Shown here one piece after another: positions 37,567 to 46,619 of a stretch of DNA of 64,000 nucleotides. The notes below the pieces were generated by a model. The model saw only the letters and a list, made by a program, of their open reading frames with translations, searched no databases and had not been told where the DNA came from. Each line of letters starts with the position of its first letter. Position 1 is the first letter of the stretch. The stretch lies in the NCBI GenBank assembly GCA_022448425.1, contig JAKVCY010000002.1:1-64000 (forward strand). The letters are read 5' to 3'. Position numbers and translations under genes: made by a program. The DNA comes from Thalassotalea sp. (lineage in GTDB: Bacteria > Pseudomonadota > Gammaproteobacteria > Enterobacterales > Alteromonadaceae).

Positions 37567-38364
37567 ATGCTTCATTCTGAGATTTATAACAGCGATCAAA
37601 TGTCACTACCGCTAACAGAGCGCAGTGCAGCTTATGGTGATGGTGTATTTACCACAGCTAAAATCGTTGACGGCAAAATAGAAGCCTTGGATAAGCACCT
37701 TGAACGCTTATCGCTTAGTTGCGCCAAATTAGCTATTCCAATTAACGACGAAGGGCTCAACGCTCATCTTATAAAGCTCGCTAGCGCGCACCAACTTGCA
37801 GTGTTAAAAGTGATGGTCACAGCAGGTGAGGGTGGACGTGGCTATTCGCGCAAAGGGTGTTGCTCAGAAAAAATACTGATAACCGTGCATGAATATCCTA
37901 ATCATTATAAAGCTTGGCAAGAGAATGGCATCGTGCTTGGCAAGGCCGATACGCAACTGGGTATTAACCCTCAACTTGCGGGCATCAAACACCTAAATCG
38001 TTTGGAGCAAGTATTGGTTCGAGCTGAATTGGACGAACGCCAAGAAGACGATTTATTGGTATCCAATTGCCAAGGGAACGTTATTGAGGTCAGTGCCGGT
38101 AATATATTTTGGTATGATGCTGCCAAGCAGCAGTGGCAAACCCCGTCTTTGACTAACTCTGGTGTGGATGGCTTAAAGCGCCAAGAAATATTAAACAAGA
38201 TACCTAATTGCGCAATTGTTGAAACGTCAATTGACCAGCTCATCGATGTTAATGCCATGTTTATCTGTAATTCTGTGATGGGCGTAGTACCTGTTTCTCG
38301 CTTTATCGACAACGAGATGAATGTCGAAATCGTCAATAACGCAATAAACGAATTTAACTTATGA
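37567..38364 (+). CDS. pabC: Aminodeoxychorismate lyase
   Basis: Pyridoxal-phosphate enzyme that releases pyruvate from 4-amino-4-deoxychorismate to give p-aminobenzoate for folate. The 265-residue fold-type IV protein has RSAAYGDGVFTT near residue 19, the catalytic Lys in GIKHLNRLEQVL, and the GNVIEVSAGNIFW segment with the phosphate-binding loop. Its 3' end overlaps the start of mltG by four bases (ATGA), so the two are translationally coupled. The fabF-pabC-mltG-tmk-holB order is conserved. Confidence 0.95.
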   Translation: MLHSEIYNSDQMSLPLTERSAAYGDGVFTTAKIVDGKIEALDKHLERLSLSCAKLAIPINDEGLNAHLIKLASAHQLAVLKVMVTAGEGGRGYSRKGCCSEKILITVHEYPNHYKAWQENGIVLGKADTQLGINPQLAGIKHLNRLEQVLVRAELDERQEDDLLVSNCQGNVIEVSAGNIFWYDAAKQQWQTPSLTNSGVDGLKRQEILNKIPNCAIVETSIDQLIDVNAMFICNSVMGVVPVSRFIDNEMNVEIVNNAINEFNL

Positions 38365-39359
38365 AGAAATTCCTGATAGCGCTATTAATTTGTGTAACTA
38401 GCATTTTATTGGTGGCGAATTGGCAAATGCAGTCGAGCTTAGATCAATCAGTAACGGATGAAAGTAAGTTGCTCACCGTTACTGCTGGTGCCTCAATGAA
38501 CAGTTTCTCCAAACAATTGCAAAAAGAAGGCTATATCGATAACCGCTTTTGGCTCAGAGTGTATGCCCGTTTGTTTCCCCAAAAAGCCTTAATCAAGGCG
38601 GGTACATTTGAAATTACAGAACAGGATTCATTACGCTCGCTGCTGGCAAAGGTGGTGAGTGGAAAAGAGCATCAATTTTCGATGACCTTTATTGAAGGTA
38701 GCCAATACAAAGAGTGGCTAAAGAAGATTAGAGCACTACCAAGCATCAAGCATTCATTACCTGAAAAGATCACAGGTGAACAGTTAAGTAAGCTAATTGG
38801 TATATCAGCACAAAACCCTGAGGGATGGCTATTCCCAGATACCTATGCATATATACAAGGTACGACTGATATTAGTTTATTAAAACGTGCGCATCAGCGC
38901 ATGGAAGCAACGCTTGCGGAGCTATGGCAACAACAGGCAGTAGACTTGCCCTACGACTCGCCGTATGAAGTATTGATCATGGCTTCAATTATCGAGAAAG
39001 AAACAGCTGTATTGGCTGAACAGCCGCTAATCGCCGCTGTGTTTATCAATCGACTACGCAAGAAAATGCGCCTTCAAACAGACCCTACCGTCATTTACGG
39101 CTTGGGAGAGCGATATCAGGGCGATATTACCAGAGCACACTTAAGAGAAAAAACAGCGTATAATACTTACCGCATTAATGGGCTACCTCCAACGCCAATC
39201 GCAATGCCGGGTAGGTCCGCTATCGAAGCGGCACTAAATCCAGCAGACTCTGACTATTTATATTTTGTCAGTAAGGGAGATGGTAGCCATTATTTTTCGA
39301 AGACGTTGCAAGAGCACAACAAAGCAGTACGAAAATATCAATTAGGGTTAGACGAATGA
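38361..39359 (+). CDS. mltG: Endolytic murein transglycosylase
   Basis: Inner-membrane enzyme that cuts nascent glycan strands, setting their length. The 332-residue protein has a single N-terminal membrane anchor (about 4-21). A LysM-like region follows, then the YceG catalytic domain with the EGSQYKEWL motif, the catalytic Glu in [10 protein letters not shown], and the conserved [12 protein letters not shown] and [14 protein letters not shown]. Length is standard. It overlaps both pabC and tmk by four bases. Confidence 0.97.
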   Translation: MKKFLIALLICVTSILLVANWQMQSSLDQSVTDESKLLTVTAGASMNSFSKQLQKEGYIDNRFWLRVYARLFPQKALIKAGTFEITEQDSLRSLLAKVVSGKEHQFSMTFIEGSQYKEWLKKIRALPSIKHSLPEKITGEQLSKLIGISAQNPEGWLFPDTYAYIQGTTDISLLKRAHQRMEATLAELWQQQAVDLPYDSPYEVLIMASIIEKETAVLAEQPLIAAVFINRLRKKMRLQTDPTVIYGLGERYQGDITRAHLREKTAYNTYRINGLPPTPIAMPGRSAIEAALNPADSDYLYFVSKGDGSHYFSKTLQEHNKAVRKYQLGLDE

Positions 39360-39988
39360 CACAAGGCAAGTTTATTGTCATTGAGGGAATGGAAGGCGCT
39401 GGTAAATCATCAGCTATCTCCGTTATCACAGAATACTTAGCAGAAAAGGATATTGCTTTTAAGCAAACTAGAGAGCCAGGCGGAACACCGTTGGCGGAAC
39501 AATTGAGAACAATTGTTAAATCTGCAAAACACGATGAACAGCTTACGCAAGAAACCGAATTATTGCTGATGTACGCTAGCCGCAGTCAGTTGCTCGCCAA
39601 CGTTATTCAACCTGCACTTTCTGAAGGCGACTGGGTTATCGGCGACCGTCACGACCTTTCGTCGCGAGCTTATCAAGGCGGTGGCCGTGGTATTGATGAT
39701 CAGATCATGGAAACTATCGCTAACGTTACACTAAAAGGTTTTAAACCGGATTTAACCCTGTATTTAGATATCGAGCCTCAAATTGGCCTTGCTCGAGCTC
39801 GAGCTCGTGGTGAGCTAGATCGCATTGAGTTGGAACAAATCGACTTTTTCGAACGAGTACACAAAAAATATCAGTCATTAGCTAACGCTGATGACACCAT
39901 AGTAACCGTTGATGCCAGCCAAGAGATGCCTAAAGTACATCAAGACATTCGACAGGCGCTCGACAACTTCTTTGAAAGTATGGCTTAG
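39356..39988 (+). CDS. tmk: Thymidylate kinase
   Basis: Phosphorylates dTMP to dTDP. The 210-residue protein has the P-loop [10 protein letters not shown] (about 9-18), the [14 protein letters not shown] dTMP-binding segment, [16 protein letters not shown], and the LID region [14 protein letters not shown]. The ATG overlaps the mltG stop (ATGA). Length is normal. Confidence 0.98.
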   Translation: MTQGKFIVIEGMEGAGKSSAISVITEYLAEKDIAFKQTREPGGTPLAEQLRTIVKSAKHDEQLTQETELLLMYASRSQLLANVIQPALSEGDWVIGDRHDLSSRAYQGGGRGIDDQIMETIANVTLKGFKPDLTLYLDIEPQIGLARARARGELDRIELEQIDFFERVHKKYQSLANADDTIVTVDASQEMPKVHQDIRQALDNFFESMA

Positions 39989-40027
39989 TGATGATGACTT
40001 CTACAGCGGTATGGATTTCAAATTAAC

Positions 40028-40981
40028 GTGAACATTAGCGCTTCAGCACACTGGCTTAAAGAGCATCAACAAAAGTTAACGCAACAGTTAGTATCTGGTC
40101 GTATGCCCCATGCGCTATTGATTGTTGGCGCAAGTGGCAGTGGCAAGAGCCAGCTTATTCAGTGGTTAAGTCATGTCGTCAACTGCCTTCATCCAGTGCG
40201 TGAAGGTGACACTGGTATTGTTCTAGCGTGTAAGCAATGTAAGCACTGCAAGTTGCAATCAAGCGATACATTCCCTGATTTGCTCGAACTTGATAGATCT
40301 GAGAATACGATTAGCGTTGATAGCGTGAGAAGTGCGTCACGATTTTTAGAGAGCAAAGCCCAAATTGGTCATCATAAAGTTGTGGTTGTAGAGCGAGCTG
40401 AACGCATGTCGGTTGCAGCATCTAATGCATTGTTAAAGACGCTTGAAGAACCTACTGCTGGCAATTTGTTGGTATTAAGTGCTAACAATATTGAGCATTT
40501 ACTGCCGACTATTATTAGCCGTTGCCAACTTATCGAGATTAGACCTAGCCTGCAGCAGCTGACACAGAATCATCCGCAGCATGCAAATATCAATATTAGC
40601 TACTTACCTGAACTGACAGATCCTTCTTTGGCGGAGGCATTTCAGGCGTATTGCCTTGCGATGGCGCAAGCTTTAGACAACATTCAGCAATGGCAATTAT
40701 TTGAGCAACAACTCACTGAGCAAGAGCGGGGACTTTTGTGGTTAGAACGTATCGTTTATTTGGCGCAAAGATCTCTGGGGTCTTCTCAGTCTGCCGATGA
40801 ATCGAGTTTACCTGTTGTGCAAAAACTGGCAGCAACGCTTGATTTTGATTCGCTTATCAAGGTTTTTCAGTTAATATTGGAGCTTAACCGACATTTAGCT
40901 GATTACCCGCAAGCTAATGCTGCGATGTTAAAGCAACAATTGGCAACTACTTTATTTACTCTTATTTCGGGCACAGAATAA
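40028..40981 (+). CDS. holB: DNA polymerase III delta' subunit
   Basis: Clamp-loader subunit. The 317-residue AAA+ protein has GASGSGKS near residue 35, a zinc knuckle in CKQCKHCKLQSSD (about 65-77), and the sensor region VVVVERAERMSVAASNALLKT followed by LEEPTAGNLLVL. The SRC-type motif is ISRCQLI. The start is GTG at 40028. The P-loop is closer to consensus than in the E. coli protein, so nucleotide binding is possible. It follows tmk by 39 bases. Confidence 0.95.
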   Translation: MNISASAHWLKEHQQKLTQQLVSGRMPHALLIVGASGSGKSQLIQWLSHVVNCLHPVREGDTGIVLACKQCKHCKLQSSDTFPDLLELDRSENTISVDSVRSASRFLESKAQIGHHKVVVVERAERMSVAASNALLKTLEEPTAGNLLVLSANNIEHLLPTIISRCQLIEIRPSLQQLTQNHPQHANINISYLPELTDPSLAEAFQAYCLAMAQALDNIQQWQLFEQQLTEQERGLLWLERIVYLAQRSLGSSQSADESSLPVVQKLAATLDFDSLIKVFQLILELNRHLADYPQANAAMLKQQLATTLFTLISGTE

Positions 40982-40985
40982 CATC

Positions 40986-41312
40986 ATGGAAAGCTTACAT
41001 TTAGAATTTGTATCAGAACGAGATTTGTACCAAGCTTACATGCCATTTTTAAAACAAGGCGGCTTGTTCGTTCGTACGTCCGAGTATTTTGAGCTTGGCA
41101 CTGAGATCTCCCTAGACGTGATGCTGCCAGACTCCTTAGAAACGTCAAATGTTGAAGGTGTTGTTTGTTGGTTAACGCCTGTAGGAGCACAAAACGGCAC
41201 GCCAGCAGGTGTTGGTGTTAGCTTTATTAAAGACCCTGAAAATGTGCGTGCGCAAATCGAAAAAGTTATTGCACGACACTTAAACTCTTCCGAGCCTACG
41301 CTCACTATGTAA
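40986..41312 (+). CDS. PilZ-domain protein
   Basis: A 108-residue protein that begins five bases after holB. The position between holB and tatD and the pattern GGLFVRTSEYFELGTEISLD ... PAGVGVSF match the small PilZ protein found here in Pseudomonas and relatives. Many of these do not bind cyclic-di-GMP. The RxxxR and D/NxSxxG binding motifs are not apparent in this sequence, so a protein-interaction role, for example in type IV pilus function, is more likely. Confidence 0.9.
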   Translation: MESLHLEFVSERDLYQAYMPFLKQGGLFVRTSEYFELGTEISLDVMLPDSLETSNVEGVVCWLTPVGAQNGTPAGVGVSFIKDPENVRAQIEKVIARHLNSSEPTLTM

Positions 41313-41330
41313 TGCAAATTTAGGTGTATT

Positions 41331-42101
41331 TTGTATATAGATTCCCACTGTCATTTAGACCGTCTCGATTTAACTGAATTTAATCACAATATTGATAACG
41401 TAGTAGCCAATGCAAGCGCCGCAGGTGTTAGCAAGATGCTATGCGTTAGCGTTACGCTTGAAGACTTTCCTTCGATGGTTGAGAAAACTCAAGCCTATGA
41501 CAATGTTATGCTCACGTGTGGTGTACATCCGTTAAACCAAGAACATGTAACGAATATAGACCAACTGCAGTCTCTAGCTTCTCATGAGCGAGTTATCGCT
41601 ATTGGTGAAACTGGCTTAGATTACTTCTATGCACCAGAAACTAAACAATTGCAGCAAGATGCATTTGTTAAACACATTCATGTGGCGAAGCACCTCAACA
41701 AACCTTTGATAATACATACGCGTGACGCTAGAGAAGATACGTTAAACACGTTTCGACAAGAGCAAGCAGATCAAGTAGGTGGAATCTTGCACTGCTTTAC
41801 CGAAAGCTGGGAAATGGCGAAAGCTGCAATTGATATGGGCTTTTATATTTCATTCTCTGGCATCGTAACGTTTAAGAATGCTCACGAGCTACGCGAAGTA
41901 GCGAAGAAGGTGCCAGCAGATCGCTTTCTTATCGAAACTGACTCGCCGTATTTAGCACCGGTTCCTCACCGAGGTAAGCAGAATCAACCAGCCTTCGTTG
42001 TAGAGGTTGCTAAACACCTTGCAAGTATTCGCGGTGAATCTGTTGATGCTATTGCCGAACAGTCTACCAATAACTTTAGTCAGCTGTTTAATCTAAGTTA
42101 A
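41331..42101 (+). CDS. TatD-family metal-dependent hydrolase (YcfH type)
   Basis: A 256-residue TIM-barrel deoxyribonuclease-like hydrolase. It has the metal motif DSHCHLDR at the start, GETGLDYFYAPETK, a His in LIIHTRDA, HCFTES, and the C-terminal ETDSPYLAPVPHRGKQNQP. The position after holB and pilZ identifies the YcfH branch. The start is TTG at 41331, because the metal motif begins four residues in. It is the last gene of the fab-holB block. Confidence 0.94.
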   Translation: MYIDSHCHLDRLDLTEFNHNIDNVVANASAAGVSKMLCVSVTLEDFPSMVEKTQAYDNVMLTCGVHPLNQEHVTNIDQLQSLASHERVIAIGETGLDYFYAPETKQLQQDAFVKHIHVAKHLNKPLIIHTRDAREDTLNTFRQEQADQVGGILHCFTESWEMAKAAIDMGFYISFSGIVTFKNAHELREVAKKVPADRFLIETDSPYLAPVPHRGKQNQPAFVVEVAKHLASIRGESVDAIAEQSTNNFSQLFNLS

Positions 42102-42150
42102 ACAACATCATTAAACGTGGGCTGTTGAAACCCCAAATAAAGCAGTAGAT

Positions 42151-42320
42151 AAAAAAGAACCCGAAAAAAATCCTTTTTCGGGTTCCAGGGGAATGGCTCA
42201 AAGAGGTTGAGCCGTGCGCTAATTAACTACTATTTACCCAATTGTTAGCTGTGTGGTTAGTTGAGACTCATTGGAGTCTTAACTCTCTTCGACCACTTTA
42301 GCTACCTTACTTTCAAGACC
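42151..42320 (-). ncRNA. Candidate small RNA ending in a strong terminator
   Basis: In the 496-base gap between tatD and the SpmAB-like gene, the minus strand contains three hairpins in order: GTTAAGACTC/GAGTCTCAAC (42260-42283), GGCTCAA/TTGAGCC (42195-42213), and GAACCCGAAAAA/TTTTTCGGGTTC (42157-42185). The last is followed by six T (42151-42156). That is a textbook terminator for a minus-strand transcript, and no minus-strand gene is upstream of it. The first hairpin has a G-T pair in the plus sense and an A-C mismatch in the minus sense, so orientation is not fully settled. The 5' end and promoter are uncertain. Confidence 0.5.
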
Positions 42321-42597
42321 AATAAATGTGCGAGCATTTTGATGTTAAGAATTGGTTAAATATTGAGCTAATGTAAATAAGTGTAGTGCAATATTTGCGC
42401 ATTGCTAGAAAATATTTAAAAAAATATAAGCTTATGTTTTTATTTGATTAATTTCTGACTTTTGGGAAAAGCGCCTATTGCTAAATTGCCTTTAATCCAC
42501 TGGCTGTCCACGGTTAGTGCACAGCTTATCTACAGCCTAGGTTTCATGGTGTTTTTATGCCATGATGGACCAAATAATTACAAAAAGATGACGCTTT

Positions 42598-43827
42598 GTG
42601 TTAAATAAAATCTGGATTAGCTTCTTCTTCATCGCCTTCTTTTCCGCTTTATTTCAATGGCTATTTAATGGTGACGGCGACATATTCGCTCGTATAATTA
42701 ATAGCGTCTTTGATATGTCTAAAGTTACTGTAGATATTGCCATCGGACTCATTGGTATTTTGAGCTTTTGGCTAGGCATGATGAAAGTCGCCGAAAAAGC
42801 GGGTGTCATTAATAAACTCTCTCACTGGATTTCACCGCTGTTTACGCGTTTAATGCCTGATGTTCCCAAAGGTCACCCAGCAATGGGATCAATGACAATG
42901 AATCTATCTGCAAATTTTCTAGGGCTTGATAACGCAGCTACACCACTTGGCCTCAAAGCCATGAAAGACTTACAAAGTCTTAATCCAAATAAAGATACGG
43001 CAACAGACGCACAAATATTATTCTTAGTATTAAACACCAGTTCTGTCACCCTGTTTCCAATTGCCGTATTTGTCTATCGTGCTCAACAAGGTGCTGCAAA
43101 TCCAACCGATGTGTTTATTCCGATCTTGTTGGCAACATTTGCCTCGAGCTTCGCAGGTTTATTGGTGGTAGCGTATAAACAAAAAATTCAATTGATGCAA
43201 AAAGTCGTGCTGCTTTATTTCAGCGCAGGTATTGCTGTACTTTTAGCATTGATCATTTACTTTGCACAATTGTCAGCTGATGCACTATCTTCTCAGTCTT
43301 CTCTGCTAGGAAATGCACTTATCTTTGGGACCATCATTGCTTTTATTTCCGCTGCCATGTACCGCAAGGTAGATGTTTATGATGCCTTTATTTCTGGTGC
43401 TAAAGAGGGATTTGAAACCAGTATCAAGCTGATTCCATATTTACTCGCCATGCTCGTTGCCATTGGCGTTTTACGTGCCAGCGGTGCACTAGACTTAATT
43501 GTGGACATTTGTAGAACGGGACTTGCTTTACTGGGCTTTAATACCTTGTTTGTCGATGCGCTGCCGACAGCATTCATGAAACCGCTAAGTGGCTCTGGCG
43601 CTCGCGCCATGATGATAGAAACCATGAATAATCATGGCGCCGACTCCTTTGCCGGAAGACTAGCGTCAATTATGCAGGGCTCCACAGAGACTACGTTTTA
43701 TGTACTCGCTGTTTATTTTGGCTCTGTTGGTATCAAATATACCCGACATGCAGTTACTTGTGGTTTGATAGCCGACGTATCAGGTATGGTTGCTGCGATT
43801 GGTGTTTGCTACTGGTTCTTTGGCTAG
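42598..43827 (+). CDS. Nucleoside-recognition (Gate) domain membrane protein, SpmA-SpmB fusion type
   Basis: A 409-residue integral membrane protein with about ten hydrophobic segments and two Gate-domain halves. The N-terminal half contains ANFLGLDNAATPLGLKAM, as in spore maturation protein SpmA. The C-terminal half contains DALPTAFMKPLSGSGARAMM and MQGSTETTFYVLAVYFGSVG, as in SpmB. In non-sporulating marine bacteria the two are often fused. The function is unknown; transport or membrane homeostasis is suggested. The start is GTG at 42598. No operon partner was seen. Confidence 0.9.
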   Translation: MLNKIWISFFFIAFFSALFQWLFNGDGDIFARIINSVFDMSKVTVDIAIGLIGILSFWLGMMKVAEKAGVINKLSHWISPLFTRLMPDVPKGHPAMGSMTMNLSANFLGLDNAATPLGLKAMKDLQSLNPNKDTATDAQILFLVLNTSSVTLFPIAVFVYRAQQGAANPTDVFIPILLATFASSFAGLLVVAYKQKIQLMQKVVLLYFSAGIAVLLALIIYFAQLSADALSSQSSLLGNALIFGTIIAFISAAMYRKVDVYDAFISGAKEGFETSIKLIPYLLAMLVAIGVLRASGALDLIVDICRTGLALLGFNTLFVDALPTAFMKPLSGSGARAMMIETMNNHGADSFAGRLASIMQGSTETTFYVLAVYFGSVGIKYTRHAVTCGLIADVSGMVAAIGVCYWFFG

Positions 43828-44243
43828 CTATTGCGCGTTAGATTTTGGTGCTACAAAGCGAACTCAATAAACAGCGAATAAAATGAAGTAGCTCATATCT
43901 GACCTTACAATTTCGATGTATAGGTTTGGACTTCATCTGACTGGTAGCTATGAGCGATAAACGGACGTTAGGATTTTTCTACAGCAGCCCTAATAGCTGC
44001 GCTAAATTTTATGTGCATCGATACAGTTATAAGTGAATTTTCCGATAATTATATCAATTGGCTGGTTATGTAAATCATAAACATTCTCGGTTATCCCAAT
44101 TCTCGTTTTCTCCAAGTCAAAAAGCCGTTGAGTGTTTAAATTAAAGTTGATAACGTACTAATATATTTAAATAAAAATTATTGGTGTTCATTTTTTAGCA
44201 ATGATTCACAATCGGGATAGTCGGGAACGCTCACTAATACACT
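43828..44243. other. Intergenic stretch before the cassette-like region
   Basis: About 415 bases without a supported frame, increasingly AT-rich toward the right. A weak inverted repeat (GCTCATA/TATGAGC, about 43892 and 43950) is present. I recognise no RNA gene or mobile element. Confidence 0.5.
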
Positions 44244-44264
44244 GTTAGTACCCAAGGAGAAAAC

Positions 44265-45086
44265 TTGAAGTCTATTTTATACATCCTAGTTTTGGTTCCA
44301 TTCGCTCTAATCGCATCTGAAACAAAATTTGCTGAACTCGATGGGTTTGAAGTCGAATATCAAATCTCTGGTTCAGGGCAGCCTATAGTAGTTTTAGAAG
44401 CAGGCAGTGGTGCTGCTTTATCTGATTGGAACCCAGTTTATAAATCTATTTCATCTAAGTTTACAACAATTCGTTATTCAAGAGTTGGTAACGGTAAATC
44501 TTCGAAGACAGCACAGCACTTTACTTCAGGTTTGTATGCACAACAATTGAATCAATTACTAGATATCTTGGATGTAGATTCCCCGTTCATGCTTGTTGCT
44601 CATTCTTATGGGGGCAGCATTGCAAGGGACTTCGCAGCATCCTACCCACAAAGATTGAAGTCATTGCTTCTAATTGACCCTTCATCTGAACACGATGTAG
44701 ATATTCTCCGAGCTATCGACCTCGAAAAAGGTAATAAAGAAATAGAACAAATAAAGCTCGACGACATGAGAAATGGGATGTCGAATGTATACTTAGATTT
44801 CTGGAGTAAACGTCCTTTGCCAGATTATCCTCAAATTCCAGATATCCCACTAACTGTAATCGTATCTGTTAAAACAATGGAAAACCCTCCAAGCTTATTC
44901 TTTACAGATACCGGAAGAAAAATGTGGGGTGAATTATGGAGTGATTGGGCAGGCCAATTTCCCAGGGGAGAAGTCGTACTCACTGCTAATAGCGGGCACC
45001 ACATACAGTTCGATGAGCCAGATTTAGTAATAAAAGAGTTAATCAAGCTCATCGATAGATCGCATGGGGACCAACAAGGCGCTTAA
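44265..45086 (+). CDS. Secreted alpha/beta hydrolase, cassette-like
   Basis: A 273-residue serine hydrolase with an N-terminal hydrophobic signal (SILYILVLVPFALIAS). It has the oxyanion region VVLEAGSGAALSDWNP, the nucleophile elbow AHSYGG, and a C-terminal catalytic His in SGHHIQFDEPD. The start is TTG at 44265 with AAGGAGA ideally spaced upstream. The last codons (GDQQGA) overlap the left part of an attC-like site, which is usual for integron cassettes. It is AT-richer than the flanking core genes. The substrate is unknown; a periplasmic esterase or peptidase is possible. Confidence 0.8.
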   Translation: MKSILYILVLVPFALIASETKFAELDGFEVEYQISGSGQPIVVLEAGSGAALSDWNPVYKSISSKFTTIRYSRVGNGKSSKTAQHFTSGLYAQQLNQLLDILDVDSPFMLVAHSYGGSIARDFAASYPQRLKSLLLIDPSSEHDVDILRAIDLEKGNKEIEQIKLDDMRNGMSNVYLDFWSKRPLPDYPQIPDIPLTVIVSVKTMENPPSLFFTDTGRKMWGELWSDWAGQFPRGEVVLTANSGHHIQFDEPDLVIKELIKLIDRSHGDQQGA

Positions 45087-45170
45087 TACGTATGTCACTG
45101 CGTGTCATACTGGGACAAATACGCGGCGCGGCTTCGCCATTATCGCGCCGCATATTTACTCGTTAGCTGC
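45072..45170 (+). repeat. attC-like recombination site 1
   Basis: Begins CAACAAGGCGCTTAATACG inside the hydrolase 3' end, contains GGACAAAT then GGCTTC, and ends GTTAGCTGC (45162-45170). The inner arms AAATACGCGGCGCG and CGCGCCGCATATTT pair over 13 of 14 positions. A second small palindrome (GTATG/CATAC) lies in the left half. GTTAGCT deviates at one position from the GTTRRRY consensus. The layout resembles chromosomal integron attC sites. Confidence 0.5.
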
Positions 45171-45224
45171 ATCGAATATGCTAGTTTTCTCTACATGATA
45201 AAATAATAAAAGGAAGTTTTTCTT

Positions 45225-46424
45225 ATGAAAAAATTATCTATTTACCTCTTAGGTTTACTGTTGCTATTTGTATTATCTTTATGCTTTTTAAGTTGGCATA
45301 CAGGTTCGGGAATTAGATTTTCAGATGGAAGATATTTAGGCTATTCTCCAAACACTAATGAATGGCTTATGTTCGAATACCAAAACATTCCAGTTTTGCA
45401 TGATGGTCCATACGTATTTCGAAACAAAGGCAATCAATTTGCCAACTATATTACTGGGGATAAAAACTCACCTGCCAAACTCTCTCGTGTTGATATTAAA
45501 AATACCGTTTCGGTGACTGTAGATAATCAGTTCAATACTAACTTCACTGTTAACCTCAGAAATAGCTATCCTCGCTCAGAATTAGATATACCAAGCCCTG
45601 CTAAATATTTAGCAATTTCGGATATGGAAGGTAATTTTGATGCAATGATAGACCTTCTAAAATCAAACGGTGTAATAAACGATTCATTAGAGTGGAACTT
45701 TGGTTCGAGCCATTTAGTACTTATTGGTGATATGGTTGACCGAGGAAAAAATGTAGTTCCTTTATTATGGTTAATTTACAAGCTCGAAGCAGAAGCTAAG
45801 TCAGCTGGAGGCAATGTTCATTACGTTTTGGGAAATCATGAGCGTTACTTATTAGACGGTAGAGTCAAATCTGCAGCCAAAAAATATCATGGAACATTTA
45901 GGACTACAGGAATGTCACCTCGGGAATTATGGTCTAAAGATTCCGAATTAGGGAAATGGTTACGGAGTAAGCCTGTTATGTTAAAGGTTGGTGATACATT
46001 ATTTGTGCATGGCGGCGTCTCGCCAAGAGCTTTGACCTACAACATGTCATTGGAAGATATAGATGCAGAAGCGAAGCGGAACTTTGTCATTGGCGATACA
46101 GTTAGGCGAAATATTGATAACAGTATTATTCATGGTTCTGACGGTCTTTTGTTCTATCGTGGTTTAGCAAAAAGTATGAGTGAATATGGACTTGGGGGCA
46201 AAGCTAGTTCAGATCATGTGAATAAAATACTGTCAAGGTATAATGTCAATAGAGTCGCGATTGGACATACTTTGGTGAGCAACATTGGTTATGACTACGA
46301 TGGAAAAGTTTTACGTGTTGATGTTCCTCATTCAAGTGGCACTAGTGAAGCACTTCTAATGGAAAGAAGTTCATTTTGGGTGGTAGATAATAAAGGAAAA
46401 AAATCACCTTTGGGCAAGTTGTAA
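45225..46424 (+). CDS. Membrane-anchored metallophosphoesterase, cassette-like
   Basis: A 399-residue calcineurin-like phosphoesterase with an N-terminal membrane anchor or signal (YLLGLLLLFVLSLCFLSW). Metal motifs in order are SDMEGNFD (about 129-136), GDMVDRG, GNHERY, HGGVSPRA and GHTLVSNIG. Motif I reads D-M-E instead of the usual D-x-H, as in a group of bacterial PPP-like proteins. A strong AAAAGGAAG ribosome-binding sequence precedes the ATG. It stands between two attC-like sites, suggesting cassette origin. The protein or nucleotide substrate is unknown. Confidence 0.82.
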   Translation: MKKLSIYLLGLLLLFVLSLCFLSWHTGSGIRFSDGRYLGYSPNTNEWLMFEYQNIPVLHDGPYVFRNKGNQFANYITGDKNSPAKLSRVDIKNTVSVTVDNQFNTNFTVNLRNSYPRSELDIPSPAKYLAISDMEGNFDAMIDLLKSNGVINDSLEWNFGSSHLVLIGDMVDRGKNVVPLLWLIYKLEAEAKSAGGNVHYVLGNHERYLLDGRVKSAAKKYHGTFRTTGMSPRELWSKDSELGKWLRSKPVMLKVGDTLFVHGGVSPRALTYNMSLEDIDAEAKRNFVIGDTVRRNIDNSIIHGSDGLLFYRGLAKSMSEYGLGGKASSDHVNKILSRYNVNRVAIGHTLVSNIGYDYDGKVLRVDVPHSSGTSEALLMERSSFWVVDNKGKKSPLGKL

Positions 46425-46425
46425 A

Positions 46426-46475
46426 GCAGCTAACAAAGGTTTTTAAGTCGGACAAATCACAGTTGGCTTCAGGAA
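46426..46475 (+). repeat. attC-like site 2, left half only
   Basis: GCAGCTAACAAAGG directly after the phosphoesterase stop is the complement of the GTTAGCTGC that opens that cassette. GGACAAAT and GGCTTC follow in the same order as in site 1. The right half with a closing GTTRRRY box is missing, so the site looks truncated. Confidence 0.45.
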
Positions 46476-46487
46476 AGCTCTCCATAT

Positions 46488-46619
46488 GTGATACCTGACG
46501 AAAAATATCTCTTTTTTAAAAGGGGGCAGTGGAAGACCCAAAAAGACGGAAGTCGTCAATGGGTAGGTAAAGGCTACTGGGTGGATTCTAAAGTTATTGA
46601 GAATCTAAGACCTAGATAA
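46488..46619 (+). CDS. Short orphan frame, possible 43-residue protein
   Basis: GTG start with AGGAAAG ten bases upstream. The product is Lys/Trp/Gly-rich (KRGQWKTQKDGSRQWVGKGY) and ends ENLRPR. The frame is open upstream to 46434 without another start, so it may instead be the C-terminal remnant of a larger gene truncated at the attC-like site. No family is recognised. Confidence 0.35.
   Translation: MIPDEKYLFFKRGQWKTQKDGSRQWVGKGYWVDSKVIENLRPR

Noticed and set aside
43837-43843. GTTAGAT just after the SpmAB-like gene as an attI or attC boundary
   Set aside because: The seven-base GTTRRRY motif is expected by chance about every kilobase per strand, and no partner arm was found.
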